Notes under the pieces: generated by a model | The model's input: only the letters and a program-made list of their open reading frames with translations | Told to the model about the DNA's origin: nothing | Databases searched by the model: none | Shown: positions 1 to 13,300 of the stretch, piece after piece | Position numbering within the stretch: the stretch's first letter is position 1 | Layout: the number at the start of each line of letters is the position of its first letter | Translations under genes and position numbers: made by a program | NCBI GenBank assembly: GCA_013365325.1 | Contig: JABVXV010000121.1 | Location: 100,527 to 164,526 of the forward strand | Source of the DNA: Dipetalonema caudispina | Lineage: Eukaryota; Nematoda; Chromadorea; Rhabditida; Onchocercidae | DNA length: 64,000 bases | Reading direction: 5' to 3'

Positions 1-3000
1 AGTACCATCAGATCTACCGATAGCTGCAAATAGGCAGGCAGAGTGCTTATTGCAAAATGTAAAATGTATTGGATAGCAAAATTTGTTAAATGAGTTGATT
101 ATTTTTTCTTTTTTTTGGTTTTACTTTTAATTATTACCATATGCAGGATGTCAGTGATTTACTACAGTTGCTATCATTATGTATCAGTCTTCGAGTTTTG
201 AATCTCTCTGGGACTGGTATTAATATCGATAAGTTGTGGGCTTCGCTCATTTACGGCGGTTTACAACTGGAAATATTGAAGTTCGTTAGTCTTTTTTATG
301 CTATTTGCAATAATATTATTTTTCAAGCTGTTAGTCAAATGAACCAACAGATGTGCACTTTTTGTTACTGTGGTCATTTTTTCTAGTACTTTTACTTTTT
401 ACTGGCAGGTGATAATATCCCATCCATAAGTTAACCATACTCTTCAATTCTGCACTTCAATTTTGCTCGATATGTGTGCAGTCATTCATCCTAAATCTTG
501 TTTGAAATGAAACTCTATTGATCCTTTGTTAATTTACATCATTTAATTTCAGATTAGCGAGTTGTCAAGCGGGTCGGCGTAGTAAAGAAAGTGCACAACA
601 AATGAAGGAATATTTTTCTACTGCTGTAGCATTAAAACAACTTGATTTTTCGAATACTACATTAAATGCAGATATTTTAAAGGTTATAATTCTTGTATTG
701 TCTACCATATTCTAATCAATTGCTTATGACAAAAGGATAATGGAGTAGAATAGATTGTGAAGCTGGGAGAGCGGGACTTCTTTTTAGCATTGGTATTAGT
801 TTTTTGAAATTAATTTCTTTTAAAACAAATTCATCATTGGATTGGTGGAAGTTATTGCAATTATATAGTGATTTATTTCAGGCTTTGCTTCTTGGTCTTG
901 CAAGTAATCAGCAGTTGAAACCATTCACATTATGTTTGAATGGTGTTTGTGACAGGTGGGTATAATTTAGTGTTCAATTCAAAACTTCGATATGTACTTG
1001 GAGTTGAAGTCGTAATAATAATTTTAGTACTACTTCAAGAATGGCATAATTTTGCGGTGCATTATCTAGCTTTACTTTCAGAACATAAAATATCCAATAG
1101 ACTATCCGATACTGTTACCAGTTTTTTGAAATGATTTATTCTCTGTTAAATGTCTGATTCATCGTCGTGATTCCAATAAAAATCTCATATATAATACCCC
1201 GTAATTTTCGCGGTGGGAGTCGGTAACTCGGGTATCTTTGGCGAATACGACCCAGGAACAACCAGTAAAAAAGTGGAATCTATAAAATTTATTCACATAT
1301 CGATTTAAAAAATTGAACGAGAAAATTGAGCATTGTTTACATATCCATTTTTATGAGACTACTGCAGGAGTTCAATGACTGTGCTGGAGACATGCCTTAG
1401 CGGAGTGGATGTTTGTACATTATCACTAAAAGACAATAATTTGGATTCGGAATTGTTACCAGTAGTTTTGGCAACTTCACAAATGCGTCATCTCACCAAA
1501 TTGGATTTGAGTGGAGCAAATTTTCCAAACTGGAAACGAGGTGCAAAAAATACTACAGTGGTATCCAACGTTCTGTTGGAACTTGTCAAACTTGTTGGCG
1601 AAGATGACTCGGTAAATTTCAAGATGATTTCATGTAGCGTGATATGAAAGATTCTCTAATTTTGTATGCGTCTTATCGAGAAATAATTGAAGCCAAAGGC
1701 TTCGTTTGGTAGCATAAGAAAGTAAAGTCTTCATAATTTTGATTGGTAGTTTATTTCTTATTCATACTTGTTCGGAGGAAATACAACTTACTGAAATAAT
1801 AAATGATAGTTTACCAGTTGAACATTATTAATGACATCAGGTTTAGGGTTGTGCAATTATATATACTGCATGACGGGATGAATAGGTTAAATGGGAAGAG
1901 CAGGAGAAGTTTCTACTAGTATATCAATAATATAGGAATAGAAAATGTTATTGGCGGCAAAAACTTATAAAACATGAACCAGTTATTTGTATCAATTAGG
2001 AAATTCAGTTAGTACATAAGGGCATTCAAGCAAATTATAATTTGAAAGTTGAAGTCTATTTTAGAGATTAAACGAATTGTCGATCGCGGATTGCCGGTTG
2101 GGATCACATTTAAGCATACTGTTAAATACACTTGGTGTTGCATCTTCTTTACATTATCTTGACATAACTGGTAATTTTTAGAAAACTTTGTTTTGAAGAA
2201 ATAATTTTTAATTCTTGTATTACTTTAAAAGCAAGATGGAATCATTGTCATCCCATTTCAGGTAATGAAATGGGTAATTTTGGCGCTCGTCTCCTGGCGA
2301 AGGCGCTACAAATTAATACTTCCCTAAAAACGGTTCTTATTGATAAGAATCAAATCACCGGTGATGGATATATGGATATTGCACAATCGTTAATAGTGTA
2401 AGTTTTGAGATGAAGTTTGATCGGGAGTAATAGATCTGATTAAGCAACTGTGTCTCTTATCGTTAGATGAAAGGCGATCGTTTGAATTAGACATTTTTAC
2501 TTGGAATTGTAGCATAATTAATATGCATGTTTTTGGAAGCCCTTATGTATGGTACAGTAAAAGTATTTTTCTTTTCAATTTCAAAATGCCTTCAGAAAAA
2601 GCTTTATTTACATCACTTAGTTTTTTTTGCTTCATATTATTCTTTATATTTTGTTTACAGCAACTCAACACTTCTTTCTCTTCCCTTTCCCGTGATTGAT
2701 GTAGCGGAATCACTGAATCGAGCAGATCGTGCAAAAACACTGGCAGCACTCACCGAGGTACGGTTCATTATGAGCTAAAAATTGTTCTTACAATATTAGT
2801 AACATTACTAGCTATAAAATGTCTCAAGTTTATACGGGAACAAATGCATAGAATTAGGATTTTCATAAAATTTTCAAGGAGCAAGTATAAATATTTCAGA
2901 TTGAAGCATGCATAGAGAAAAATCGTGCAGGACGTAGCCATTCTGAAAAGCAGTACATATGCTCGGTGATTGCTTCAAAACAGGTACAGCTATAAGATTA

Positions 3001-4856
3001 TATAGTTTAATTTTCTTTTGTATACCGGCCTCATATTTCAAATCAGCGCATGAATTTTTTATTATCTGTAATTTCCAGGAAATTGAATCATGCGATGGTG
3101 GAAACTCTAAAACTGGTTTCGAAGAACTAAAACGGTCGCTGAATGCATTAGATTTATCCGAACAGCTGGACATCGGACTAGAAAAAGTAGCTTACGACAT
3201 GGTGTCTCGTTTAGATGACGTTTTGTTAAGCAATGTTAAGGTTTGTACTTTGTCTGAATCATTGTCATTGGTGCGTGTGGTACCCTACTGTTCGCAGGTT
3301 TCTTAGAAGATAATCTCTTTCAGCTAGCATGAAGTTCATTATTCTTTCAGCAAGCTTTATACCCAGTTATGAAGGCAGCTGAAAAGGAAGGTTTAAGCGA
3401 GCGCGCTTTAGCGATAAAACGCAATTCGCTTGCTCGTGCTGCTTTGATGAACAATATCACTAGCTATCTATGGTAAGTTTGCATTATGTTGCCATTTATG
3501 TGACTTGATTTTAATAATTCCAAATTAATATTTCTATCAAAATTTTGTTCAAAACAAAAGAAGCCCATGTCTTAGTGATCTTGGAAGCTCCGAATAAGCT
3601 GAGAAAATATATGCTGTCTTTTGGCCAACTAAATTGATGTAACTATTCACTGTCAGCTTAACCGGCAGATAAACTATAAAGTGATCAAAAATGGTGAAAT
3701 AAATCCATAATGAATGAATATGAAGTATGGCTTCATTTTAGTCGACACAGCCGTATTAGTTAATTCTGCTTCTTCAGTCATTATCATTTTCCAGTAAAAC
3801 AAAGTGGAAACTGATCAGTGAAACCGTGCAGGGAATTGTAAGTGATTACCGTGTGCAGTGCAACAATTTAGAGAAAGATGATGTTGGATTGCAAAACGGA
3901 GGTGATGGCTCACCGAGCATCAGTGCATCAAATTCTACAAAACTGATTACTGTGAGGTAATATGTAACCTCTACTTACATATCCTACGATCATTATAGAT
4001 TTTTCTTGTTCAAATTTTCTGTGTTAAATTTTCATATGGAGCTACATATTGTTTTTGTAATTTACGATTAGTGTCGCAGTTTCTTCTGTTGTTTTAGATC
4101 ACACCGTCCAAAGTCGGTAATTACGGAATTATCCAACGATGAAGTGGGAGAGAAGGTGAATTTGGATGCTCCTCCCATGCCTTCTGCTTTGAATCATCCA
4201 TCAAAATGCCGCCCAAGGCCGATAAGAAACTTCAAAAGGAGCAAGGTTGGTAGCCGTTAAGGATGATTAATACTTGCTAAAATTAATCCGAAACAGGTGT
4301 AACGGAATTCAGCATTCAAAGTCGACTGAACCAAACTTAGGTTTCGATTTTTCAGCCTCAGATACTCTTAGAAGAAGCTCATCAGAATCATAGTGGAAGC
4401 GAAAATGGTGAAAATCTCGCGGTGTACGATACTGCAGCTAATGAGTCGGTAACTTGTTCACCTGGCGAATCAGAGATTGACGCTCATTCCAGCAATTTAT
4501 CGATCAGTGATGAATATCGTTCAGGTTCACCAGCTATTACGCGTAGTTGTGCTATGATACCTTCTTCCCAAGAGAATTTCACTGGTGCAAGATCTGGAGT
4601 AGTCCAGCCGTCGGCTCAATCTTTACCACCATCAGCCAATGCTTCATCAACAGCTGCACCACCCATTGTACCAAGACGAAACAAAGCTGGTGCACCTTTG
4701 GTACCTCCGACTTTACCACCCAAGCCTGATCAAATTGTTGCGATTCGTCCGGTAAGTTGTACCGTAGATGGTGACAGCAGATCAGGTCGTAAGTCAGTCG
4801 CTGATATGGCACGATTGTTTTCTTCCACTGATGCTCCGTTTGCTCGTCGTTCATAA
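1..4856 (+). CDS. crml-1: CARMIL-type capping protein regulator, 3' part (5' end outside window)
   Basis: CARMIL proteins bind actin capping protein at the plasma membrane and weaken its hold on filament barbed ends. About 14 phase-compatible exons are visible; examples are 1-58, from 147, 545-686, 882-955, about 1369-1611, 2265-2399 and 4353-4856. The first half encodes leucine-rich repeats ([42 protein letters not shown]). An alpha-helical segment follows (2660-3850). Near 4190 is a capping-protein-interaction motif, [11 protein letters not shown], close to the family consensus L-x-H-x-T-x-x-R-P-K. The tail is Ser/Pro-rich with VPRRNKAG and PPTLPPKPD, a possible SH3 ligand, and stops at 4854-4856. 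The N-terminal PH-like part lies upstream of the window. The order LRR, helix, CPI motif, Pro-rich tail is diagnostic. The symbol is by analogy with C. elegans; the exon list is by eye. Confidence 0.85.
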
Positions 4857-5706
4857 ATTATTCGTTAAATAATTCCTTATTGTTTATCATTTCTTTCTTC
4901 AAATTACGGCTGTAACACCTTTTGCTTTCATCAGCTGTAAGTAAGTCACTTGTCGTGAATTCATAACTATTTGACTTGAGTATTTTAAATTTCAACCGTG
5001 TAAGTATTTCAATCGATTATTTCTGAGTCTGAATATTATAAATTGACTTTATGAGAAAACGGTGCTGCTACAAACACCTTTCTTTTTAATGAATTCTTCA
5101 ATGTAAATAAAAAATTGTATTTGATAAGCATATTCCTAGCACAAGCATATTCTTTCGTAGGAGTGAATTTTCCCTTTCCTTTTTTAGTCATTGTATGACC
5201 ATAAAAAAATCTATTTGTGTAATGTTTTTCTTGAATATCTTTCATGGTGCTTTATTATACGCTGGTCAAAATGGGATTCGGACGGAACCGAATATACCAT
5301 GTAGGACTTGTATAGGCCCGGTAAATTATTATCAATATAGGCTTGCTCACCCAGTTCGATCCATGTCAGTTCAGTGAGTCCGTTCGATTCGTGTATCACA
5401 GTTAGCATCAGTCCGATTAGTGTTTTAATATAATGAATAGGTAATGTGGGAATATTTATAAAAGTTCTGATTTTGTGCAATGAAAGAAAAGGGCAGAATT
5501 GGAAACATTTGATAAGAATATGGAAAATTCAGTTATTTCCAGTGCTAATTTTTTATTACAACGGTTATAGCAATGAGCATATTTATATATATGGTGAAAG
5601 GAGAGTTCATATGAGGAAAAAATGTGAAATTGTTTTCAATGTTATATCATTGTGTCATATGATTTAGAAACAAATAAAAGAAAATGGGGAAATTAATTAT
5701 CATGTA

Positions 5707-5732
5707 AGAGAGAGAGAGAGAGAGAGAGAGAG
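5707..5732. repeat. (GA)n microsatellite
   Basis: Uninterrupted GA dinucleotide run downstream of the CARMIL gene. Confidence 0.9.
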
Positions 5733-8223
5733 TAAGTGGAAAGAGATTTCAAGAGAGAGAAGAGGAGAAGGGAATCGAAAGCATGTCATCATGATGTATT
5801 CTGTTGTGTTTATCATCACCATTATCATTGTTTGCTATATATTTTCACCGATAGTACTGTTAAATATTAGTTACATATGGAGCAAGAACTTTGATCAATT
5901 AAATTAGTTCGATTTAATTATTCACTATTTTAATTAAATCTTCATTTTCTATTGCTAAATTGTAAATCATTAATGTAAAAGTAATGTGATAAATGTAGAT
6001 AACTTTCAAGTTATCGATATAATTTTGTTACAAATTTTTCCTTTTTTTTTTTTTGTTTTAAATTGATGAGAGAGCTTATGTTATCTAACTTATTTCCTTA
6101 TTTTTGCTGAATTTTCGCAAAGTAAGAAGATTATGGGGATTAAGTTTCATTTCCAATGTCATTATATAGATTTATAGGGCAAATGAAACGATGATACGAG
6201 GATTTCATCAATGTGAAATTGATTTAAGTAGAAGTAGGCGATAGAATTGATAGCTAACAGGGCTGTCATATTTTTTGATTATGTTGAAATAAATTAAAGA
6301 TTCTTTATTGATTTACATTATCACTTTATCTATTTGATGTTATCATTATTATTATTATTATTGTTGCATTGTATATTTTATACGTGTCTTGATTAATTTT
6401 CATCTTACATATTGCTAATATTACAAGAATTATTAAATATTGAATGATTAAGATATTATGATATCCTGAAATATTAAAGTATTATTATGAATAGAATAGA
6501 TCAATTAGCCGCAATTGTTGACGAATTAGGCTATATTCTAATTTTTATTTTAATTTTGATAAAAGAAAAAGATTTAGTTCTTGTGATTTCCATTCAAGTA
6601 ATTTTTTTTTTTTTTTTTTTATATTTACATACAGCAAGCTGATGAATCATCTGTTCAAATATATGATTTAAGAGAGACTAATAGCTAATGGCATTATATA
6701 TATATATATATATATAAGTAGTAGAAGTCATATTTTCTAAATGTTGTGATAATTATTATATTTTGATATTAAAATTCTATCAGTATAGAAAATTTTTTAT
6801 ATGAATTTTTGAATTTTAATAATTTATGGGATATGTTGAACATAAATAATTAATGGATATTGAAATGTATTGATGAAATAATAACTGTGAAATATTTATT
6901 AATTCCGAAATTGTGACAAATTTCATATAATTTTTTGAAATAGTGCCTTTTTCGAATTGCTTTCTGTTTTCCTCATAATTTTGATGGCTCTTTGTTATCA
7001 AGTGCTATTTTCATTTCTTTTTTCTCGTTTTTTTTCTTTTTTTTTCTTTTTTTTATTTCAATTTAACTGTATTTTATATCGTAATCTTTGCACATTACCA
7101 AATAAGCTCATCAATATTGATGTCTGTTTTTTTTTTCTTTCTTTCTTTCTTTTTGTTAATTTTGCCTATCATTATTATCATTCTCTTTTTCATACGGAAT
7201 CTCTTTCTTTTTTTTTTTTTCTTTTCTTTTCCCTTCTTTCATTCCTTTTTATATTAATATATTATTTAATGGTTTGATTGTACTATAAATTTATTTCATT
7301 CAATAATTGTTTACATATTTTTTTTAAAAGCATATTTGTGTAAGTAAAATTATTAGAATTGGGAATTTTGCAATGATGAAAAGTTAAATGCTTGCGAAAA
7401 AAAAAAAAATATTTTAATAACAAAATGTCATAATAATATATATGTTTTGTATTCCTTTTTTTTTTTTCTTTTTATAAAAATGAAAACGACAGAGAGAAAA
7501 AGAAATTGAAGATAAAAAAGAGTAATTGATATTTTGTATTAGAAGTAGTGATTTATATGTTTACCATTTTAGAGGAAAAAGGAAAAGTATGAAATTTAGA
7601 TCAAAGATCGAAGGAAAGATCAAAATGAATTAATCATACTAGTGAATATAGTGTTATGATGAAGTGGAAAGATTAAGAATTATTGTATCATATAGGGAAA
7701 TATGATGATGATTTTGATCAAAATTTGAGAAATATTTATTTTTAGGATAATTTTCGAAACAAACGCAACAATAAACAATATTTATTGGATTCTTTATGGA
7801 AAAGTGAAGAATGATCGAATAATTTTGGTTTGGTATCAATCAATAATCAATCATTGATTATTTTGGCTAATATTGCTGCTTTTCCTTTCACTATAATCCA
7901 GGAAATATAAGCAAGCCAATGTTAAGAGATATGAAGAAGAAGGAGAAATTGAAGAGGAAGTAATGAAAGTGCAAAGATATATTTTAACAACTACTAACTT
8001 CTCTTATAAAATGAATGTTATACTTAGTTTACTCTATTACCTTTGGTATCTTTCTCTTCTCTTATATCTTTAGTTATTTCTTTGTATCCTTAATTTAAAT
8101 TATTTTCTCATTTTCTCTTTTTTTTTTTTTCATGTTTTCTAATATAATTTAAATCAAATATATCTTTTTCTTATCTTCCTATGACTTCTACACGATAGTA
8201 ATCATCCATACTTTCTCTTTCTC

Positions 8224-8225
<2 letters not shown>

Positions 8226-8254
<29 letters not shown>
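8226..8254. repeat. (CT)n microsatellite
   Basis: Nearly pure CT dinucleotide run in the intergenic region. Confidence 0.85.
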
Positions 8255-8255
<1 letters not shown>

Positions 8256-8775
8256 TCATCTCCCATCGTTTTTTTTTTTTTGCAAAATTTCCAGAGAAAA
8301 AGATTGAAATTCATTTTATTAGTGAAAAATGATGAGAAGCTAGAATGTAGAGATGATAGTGTATAATTTATTAAGGACAAAATGTATAGCATGGCTATTG
8401 CTATCATAACTATGTTTAAATTTTCAATATAGATATGTTCTATTTTTAGTTTTCAATATTTAACATTGTGTAACAGGCAGTATATTCTATTCGAGCTATT
8501 TTTTTTTTTTTCCATTAAATTTTTATCCTTTTACTTCATTCTACTCATTCTTTTACCTCTTATTTTATCATGTAACATATAGTTCCTATTTTTTTTTTTT
8601 TTTTTTTGCTTCATTTTTTATAAATTTATTTATATTTTTTTGATAGTTATCTCATTACAACAAAATATTAAAAAGGAATATTAGAATTCATTCATAATAT
8701 TATTATTTCATATTATGTTTGTTTTAGAATTCGTTTATTACAATATATTAACAATCAAAGAATGAAAAACTAGGT

Positions 8776-8776
<1 letters not shown>

Positions 8777-8808
<32 letters not shown>
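8777..8808. repeat. Poly-T tract
   Basis: Homopolymer of about 30 T, one of the longest in the window; its exact length is prone to sequencing error. Confidence 0.85.
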
Positions 8809-8812
<4 letters not shown>

Positions 8813-9264
8813 GAATTAGATTAAATAGATATTAGAATAAATCTTGGCTTTAACCATTAGTAATATTTGTTATAGTAATTACCTACAAACATTTGGGGAA
8901 TAACAATCATCGAATTGGAGGTATTTTTTCAGGTGTGATAAGAAGGAAAGGGATGGGGGAAGTATCTTTGCTGCTCATTTAATTCGATTATTTCGAAAAC
9001 TTATTAGTCATTACATTATAATGTGTTGAATTATGAATGGTTTAACTGTTAAATGAAAGATTAATAGTAGAAAATTAAAGTGAGAAATGGCACCAATTAA
9101 GTGATCAGTTGAATGGTTAGTGATGAGGAAGGAAACAATTTGCATGCATTATATTTAACTTAAATTCGGATTATTTAAAATTTAAATTGAAAGAAAGAAA
9201 GGTAATCTTTCATTACTTGCGCATTAATCGTATTCAGTTTTATATCATTGAGTCAATCATATGA

Positions 9265-10321
9265 TCAACTTCGTTTATTTCAAGATTGGTCGATTTATTG
9301 ATCCGGCGAATTACGACATCTAAACCAAAGCAAAAAATTATTCTTTGTTGGAAATATTAGGCCTACTGCTTAATCCTGCTGAGGTAGGGGGCTATCATTC
9401 AGATTAGCATTAAGGGAGTGCGAAGTCGTTGCGACCTCGGTCCAGATACGCTGCAGGGTTCGAGCGTGTGTGGACTTTGATTTTGGCTTGGAAGCCCGAA
9501 AAAAACTTTGAAAATTTCGCCAGAAGAGCACACAGACGGTTCATCACCGCCTTCAAATCAAATTCCTCAATCGGTTAGTTCATTTCTTTTTTTTTCAAGT
9601 CATGAAACAATTTTATATTGTTGAAATGTTACGTTTTACTAATTGCTACATAAATTCAACGTCTGTTTTACTTTTCAGGTTATAAGAGAGCTTTGTATTG
9701 CTCTGCTATCCTCGGATCCTATCCCGCGTCCAGGCAGCACCCAGATCAAACTTGACGTAAACGCAGAGCCTCCGTGGGATCCTGATCCACTTTGCTAATA
9801 TCCGTAAGTATCATAATCCATCATGTTAATTTTATAAGAGATGTATCAGAAGTACATAAGCTTAACAGTTTAGTATCATAGATTGGTACAAAAGTTAGAA
9901 AGCTTAAAGGTTTACCTTGGCAAAACATGTAATTTTAATTGTCTTTCATACAAATTTTAAATCATTGCAGGATTCAGAAACTTTTCTTTCAGTTTTTTTG
10001 GATTTTATCGAAGTGGTTGTGTTTTGATAGATCACTCGAAAATTTCTTCACTTGACTACGCTTATCAAATAGTTCACCCCTCAGTTTCGGCTTCACTTCC
10101 GCCGGAAAAACCGTGCCACTGGACCGAAGTCGTTAAACGTCGTACATTTTGCGTCCGTTTATACAGGCCACCTTAATTCGCCTAAACTTCAAAAAGTACG
10201 TCAATTTTATTTTTCCATTGTTTTTCGTTTTCTGGGATTTTTTGCAATTCATAGTTTCTTGGGGTTTTTCCTACCGGTGACTCTTTTTATTTTTTCAGAC
10301 CCATTTTATCGGATTATTGTC
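9265..10321 (+). promoter_or_regulatory. Spliced, AUG-free 5' leader of the ODC-like gene
   Basis: Three exon-like blocks precede the start codon: A (start uncertain, about 9265, to 9573, donor gttagt), B (9679-9803, cttttcag acceptor, gtaagt donor) and C (9971-10195, attgcag acceptor, gtacgt donor). They join the coding exon at 10299, 23 bases before the ATG. They are visibly GC-richer than their surroundings. Across roughly 650 exonic bases there is no ATG, although the introns between B's neighbours contain several. This is the signature of a long leader kept free of upstream start codons. ODC and antizyme-inhibitor mRNAs in animals commonly have long, translationally regulated leaders. 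Alternatively some blocks could be alternative first exons. Confidence 0.55.
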
Positions 10322-13300
10322 ATGGCATCAATGCATTCACTGGATATCTATAAGAGTTACAATTGCGACGAAGCTTATCGCACTGCAAGTGTTGTGAAGC
10401 AGTGCAATTTAAAAGCTATCTATGGTGATGATTGTTTTGATGCAATTGGAAAGTTGATAACAGCAAAAATCGCTAAGGTATATATTTATGGATTGATTTT
10501 TTCGTTTAAATTTTAGTTTTATACTTTGATTCAGAGAGAGAAAAAGAAACTGTCAGTTAGTCTTCCAAGTTAACACGCATATTCGAAAATTTTTTCGTAA
10601 TGTGGGATCGTCTCGAGAAGTTGGGGACTTTTACGGCAAAGTTGCGAGGCGAAATCGGCATAGGTATCCGAAGAACAGGTAGGATTGGAATAAGCTATAA
10701 CCAGACTATGATCTCATCTCGGACAACATCTAGAGCATCGTTTCATTTTCCAGTGAACTTTGAGAGTGAGTTCCAAATAAAAACAGGGCTGCTTTTCATC
10801 ATTCTCTTATTTCTCGATCTGTTTCGATAGTCATGGAAATCCGATAGTACAACAGAATCACAGTATTTGGTAACCCAAAACTTATCGTTGTAGAGTTGGT
10901 ATTAAATTTGTATTGGTGCTAGATCGAGATAACGATGTATGTTTGTGCAACCAGTTGCCTGCTGATTTACATTTTTTTTTTCACATTTTTTTACATTTAT
11001 AATCAGTCTAATTATAGGGTGACTATGATCCATTTTTTGTAATGAATGTGGACCTTATCGATGGTATCCTGGAAAACTGGTTCAAAAAAATGCCGGATGT
11101 TAAACCTTACTATGCTTTGCGATGCAATCCAGATGATGTCCTGGTGAAACGACTTACTCGAAACACCGATATGGGTTTATGTTGCAGCAATCGATATGAA
11201 GTTGAAATGGTTCATTTTTTTTCAATTCATTTCAAGTAAAAATATCGTAATCATATAGGTGAACAACGGCTTCGCTATCAGTACGTCAATTCATCCGAGT
11301 TTGACAGCTAACATGTGAAGTTTCTACTATATAATATTCTACCATCTTTCAATATTGTTATGTATGTAAGCATTTCTGTATAAAATCATGGGAGAGGTAT
11401 AGTATTGATAGCGGTATATTAATGAGTGATCATATTCTTGTAAAAAGTAAGATAAAATTCCGCTATTATTGTAGGCAATGAAAACTGTCAATGTGGATCG
11501 AATCATTTATCGAAATCCATTGTGGACCCGTGGCAATATTCGTCATGCTAAAGAATGTGGTATCCAAACAGTTATTATTGAAACGGAAGATGATTTAAAG
11601 CGTTTCGCAACATATTATCCCGAAGCAAGCATAATTTTACGTGTAATAATGGATCGAAAGATAGTTAGCGATCCTCTTACGGAGGACAACTTTGATGTCG
11701 AGAAAGCTATCAGTTTGCTTCGTGCTACAAAGGATTCATCAGTGAGAATAAAAGGCGTTAGGTATGCAAGTTATTTTCTTTTTCGGCTTTCGCATTTTAT
11801 GAATGAAATTAATTATAAGATAAAAGATCGTGGGTATAGGATTGGTTCATCGAACTGGCTAAGATAGCACATAAGTCTTTTTCTAAAGACCTTGTAACTA
11901 AGAAACGACATGTTTTCTTGATTTGTCCTTATTTTGATCTACATAATATGTTAATATCTGTGCTGAAGCTAATTATTCAACATATTTGTTTAATAAAAAT
12001 TTGTTTTAGCCTTTCTGTACGCTCAATCTGTGCAACACCAACAATATATTCATACGCAATTGCACAGTGTCGGCGACTATTTGATATTGGGCTTGAAGTA
12101 GGCCATAAAATGGAAATTTTGGATGTAGGTGATGGATTTCCAAGTATGTCTGCTACCGATGGCTTATCATTTGATCAGATTGCTGAGTCGTTAAATGCTG
12201 CATTTGCACTTTTCTTCCCATCGAAGTTCTTCAACGATGTGAAAATAATCGCTGAACCAGGCCCTTATTTTGCGGCTTCTTCTTTTTCTTTGATTACGCG
12301 TGTTGTCGACAAGCGTTTAATTGATGGAAGTTTTCTCACTAATGACGGTAAGTTTTTGCATAAATGCAGAACAATTGTGAAAGCAATATCAGATACTTTG
12401 TATTTGATTCTGTTAACTTCGCTTGATAAAGGAAGACTGAATTAAGCTTCGTTTCTCATATGAAGCTTCATAATGAAGCTTAATGTGCATCTAACCAGAA
12501 TAGAAAGTTTTTTTGGGATGGGCATCAGTGGAATTATGTACTAAGATTTTTTTAGTTTCTGTAAATAGGTTTTGTAAGTAAATAAATGCGCAGGAAAAAT
12601 GAATTAGGATTGAAATTATGTCTTCAAATCTTATTAGTTGCAGAATCGGATGCTGGTAAAGTCGGCTACGTTTATCAGATCAACGAAGGATTTTATGGAG
12701 CATTTAGTTGTAAACTTTTGACTCACCGTAATCCTGTTTGTTCGCCATTAATGGTTTTCGGCGAAAAATTGAGCACATATGCAGCAATCATTGGTCCTGA
12801 ACCCTGCGATACGGATGTCGTCTTGTCACTGACGAGACTTCCACCTCTACAGGTCATATATTATTTTCATCCATGAATCTTTAAATTCTATACAAATAGA
12901 AAAAAGAAGATACAGACTTGTGTGATAGGATCTTTGGTAGCTGAATGTATGGCTGAGTTCTCGTTTTATTTTTCTTTTTTTTGCTATTGAAGAAATTTAT
13001 TCCACCATATTTATGAATGAAGAACCTTAATGTTTACTGTCCGAAAACCGTTTTGTTTTTAATAGCAACTATTTCATCATCAGATCAAAATTTTAGGTGG
13101 GTGACTGGCTGATTTGGCATGATATGGGAGCTTACACGATTGGTAACCATGACACGTCCGAACGAAATGATTCTCCATTGGTTATTCAGTACTATTACAA
13201 AGGCGAAAAAACAAAGTAATTGAATATTTGATTTATGGTTTTATTCTGCCGTTCTACTAAAATTGAAACTTTTAGTGGTTCATTATTAATAATAACACGT

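Larger units (their letters stand above)
4857..9264. other. AT-rich intergenic stretch with simple repeats
   Basis: About 4.4 kb between the CARMIL stop and the leader exons of the next gene. It holds the CARMIL 3' UTR, many T-tracts, a (GA)n run at 5707-5732, (TA)n near 6697-6716, (CT)n at 8226-8254 and a long poly-T at about 8777-8808. Short open frames here are low-complexity Phe/Ile/Ser runs without exon signals. I see no gene or RNA in it. Confidence 0.6.

Noticed and set aside
4579..4854. Minus-strand open frame of 91 codons
   Set aside because: It is the antisense shadow of the last CARMIL exon.
9382..9405. tgaggtaggg at the leader exon looks like a let-7 family microRNA start
   Set aside because: Only the seed matches. 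No complementary arm of useful length lies within 60 bases on either side; the best stem is about 5-6 bp.
9450..9480. gggttcgagc resembles a tRNA B box
   Set aside because: No A box, anticodon arm or acceptor stem can be folded around it on either strand.
9679..10181. A 37-codon frame ending in TAA followed in +1 by about 70 open codons, resembling an antizyme frameshift cassette
   Set aside because: No ATG can start the first frame, the +1 product has no antizyme motifs, the stop is not in an antizyme-like UGA context, and the blocks read better as an untranslated leader.
10600..10830. Open frame of 76 codons in the first coding intron of the ODC-like gene
   Set aside because: No splice signals or family similarity; it lies within an intron bounded by good sites.
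11261..11315. Possible extra exon of the ODC-like gene (NNGFAISTSIHP)
   Set aside because: Including it breaks phase with the next exon and lengthens the loop; skipping it gives the normal ODC spacing.
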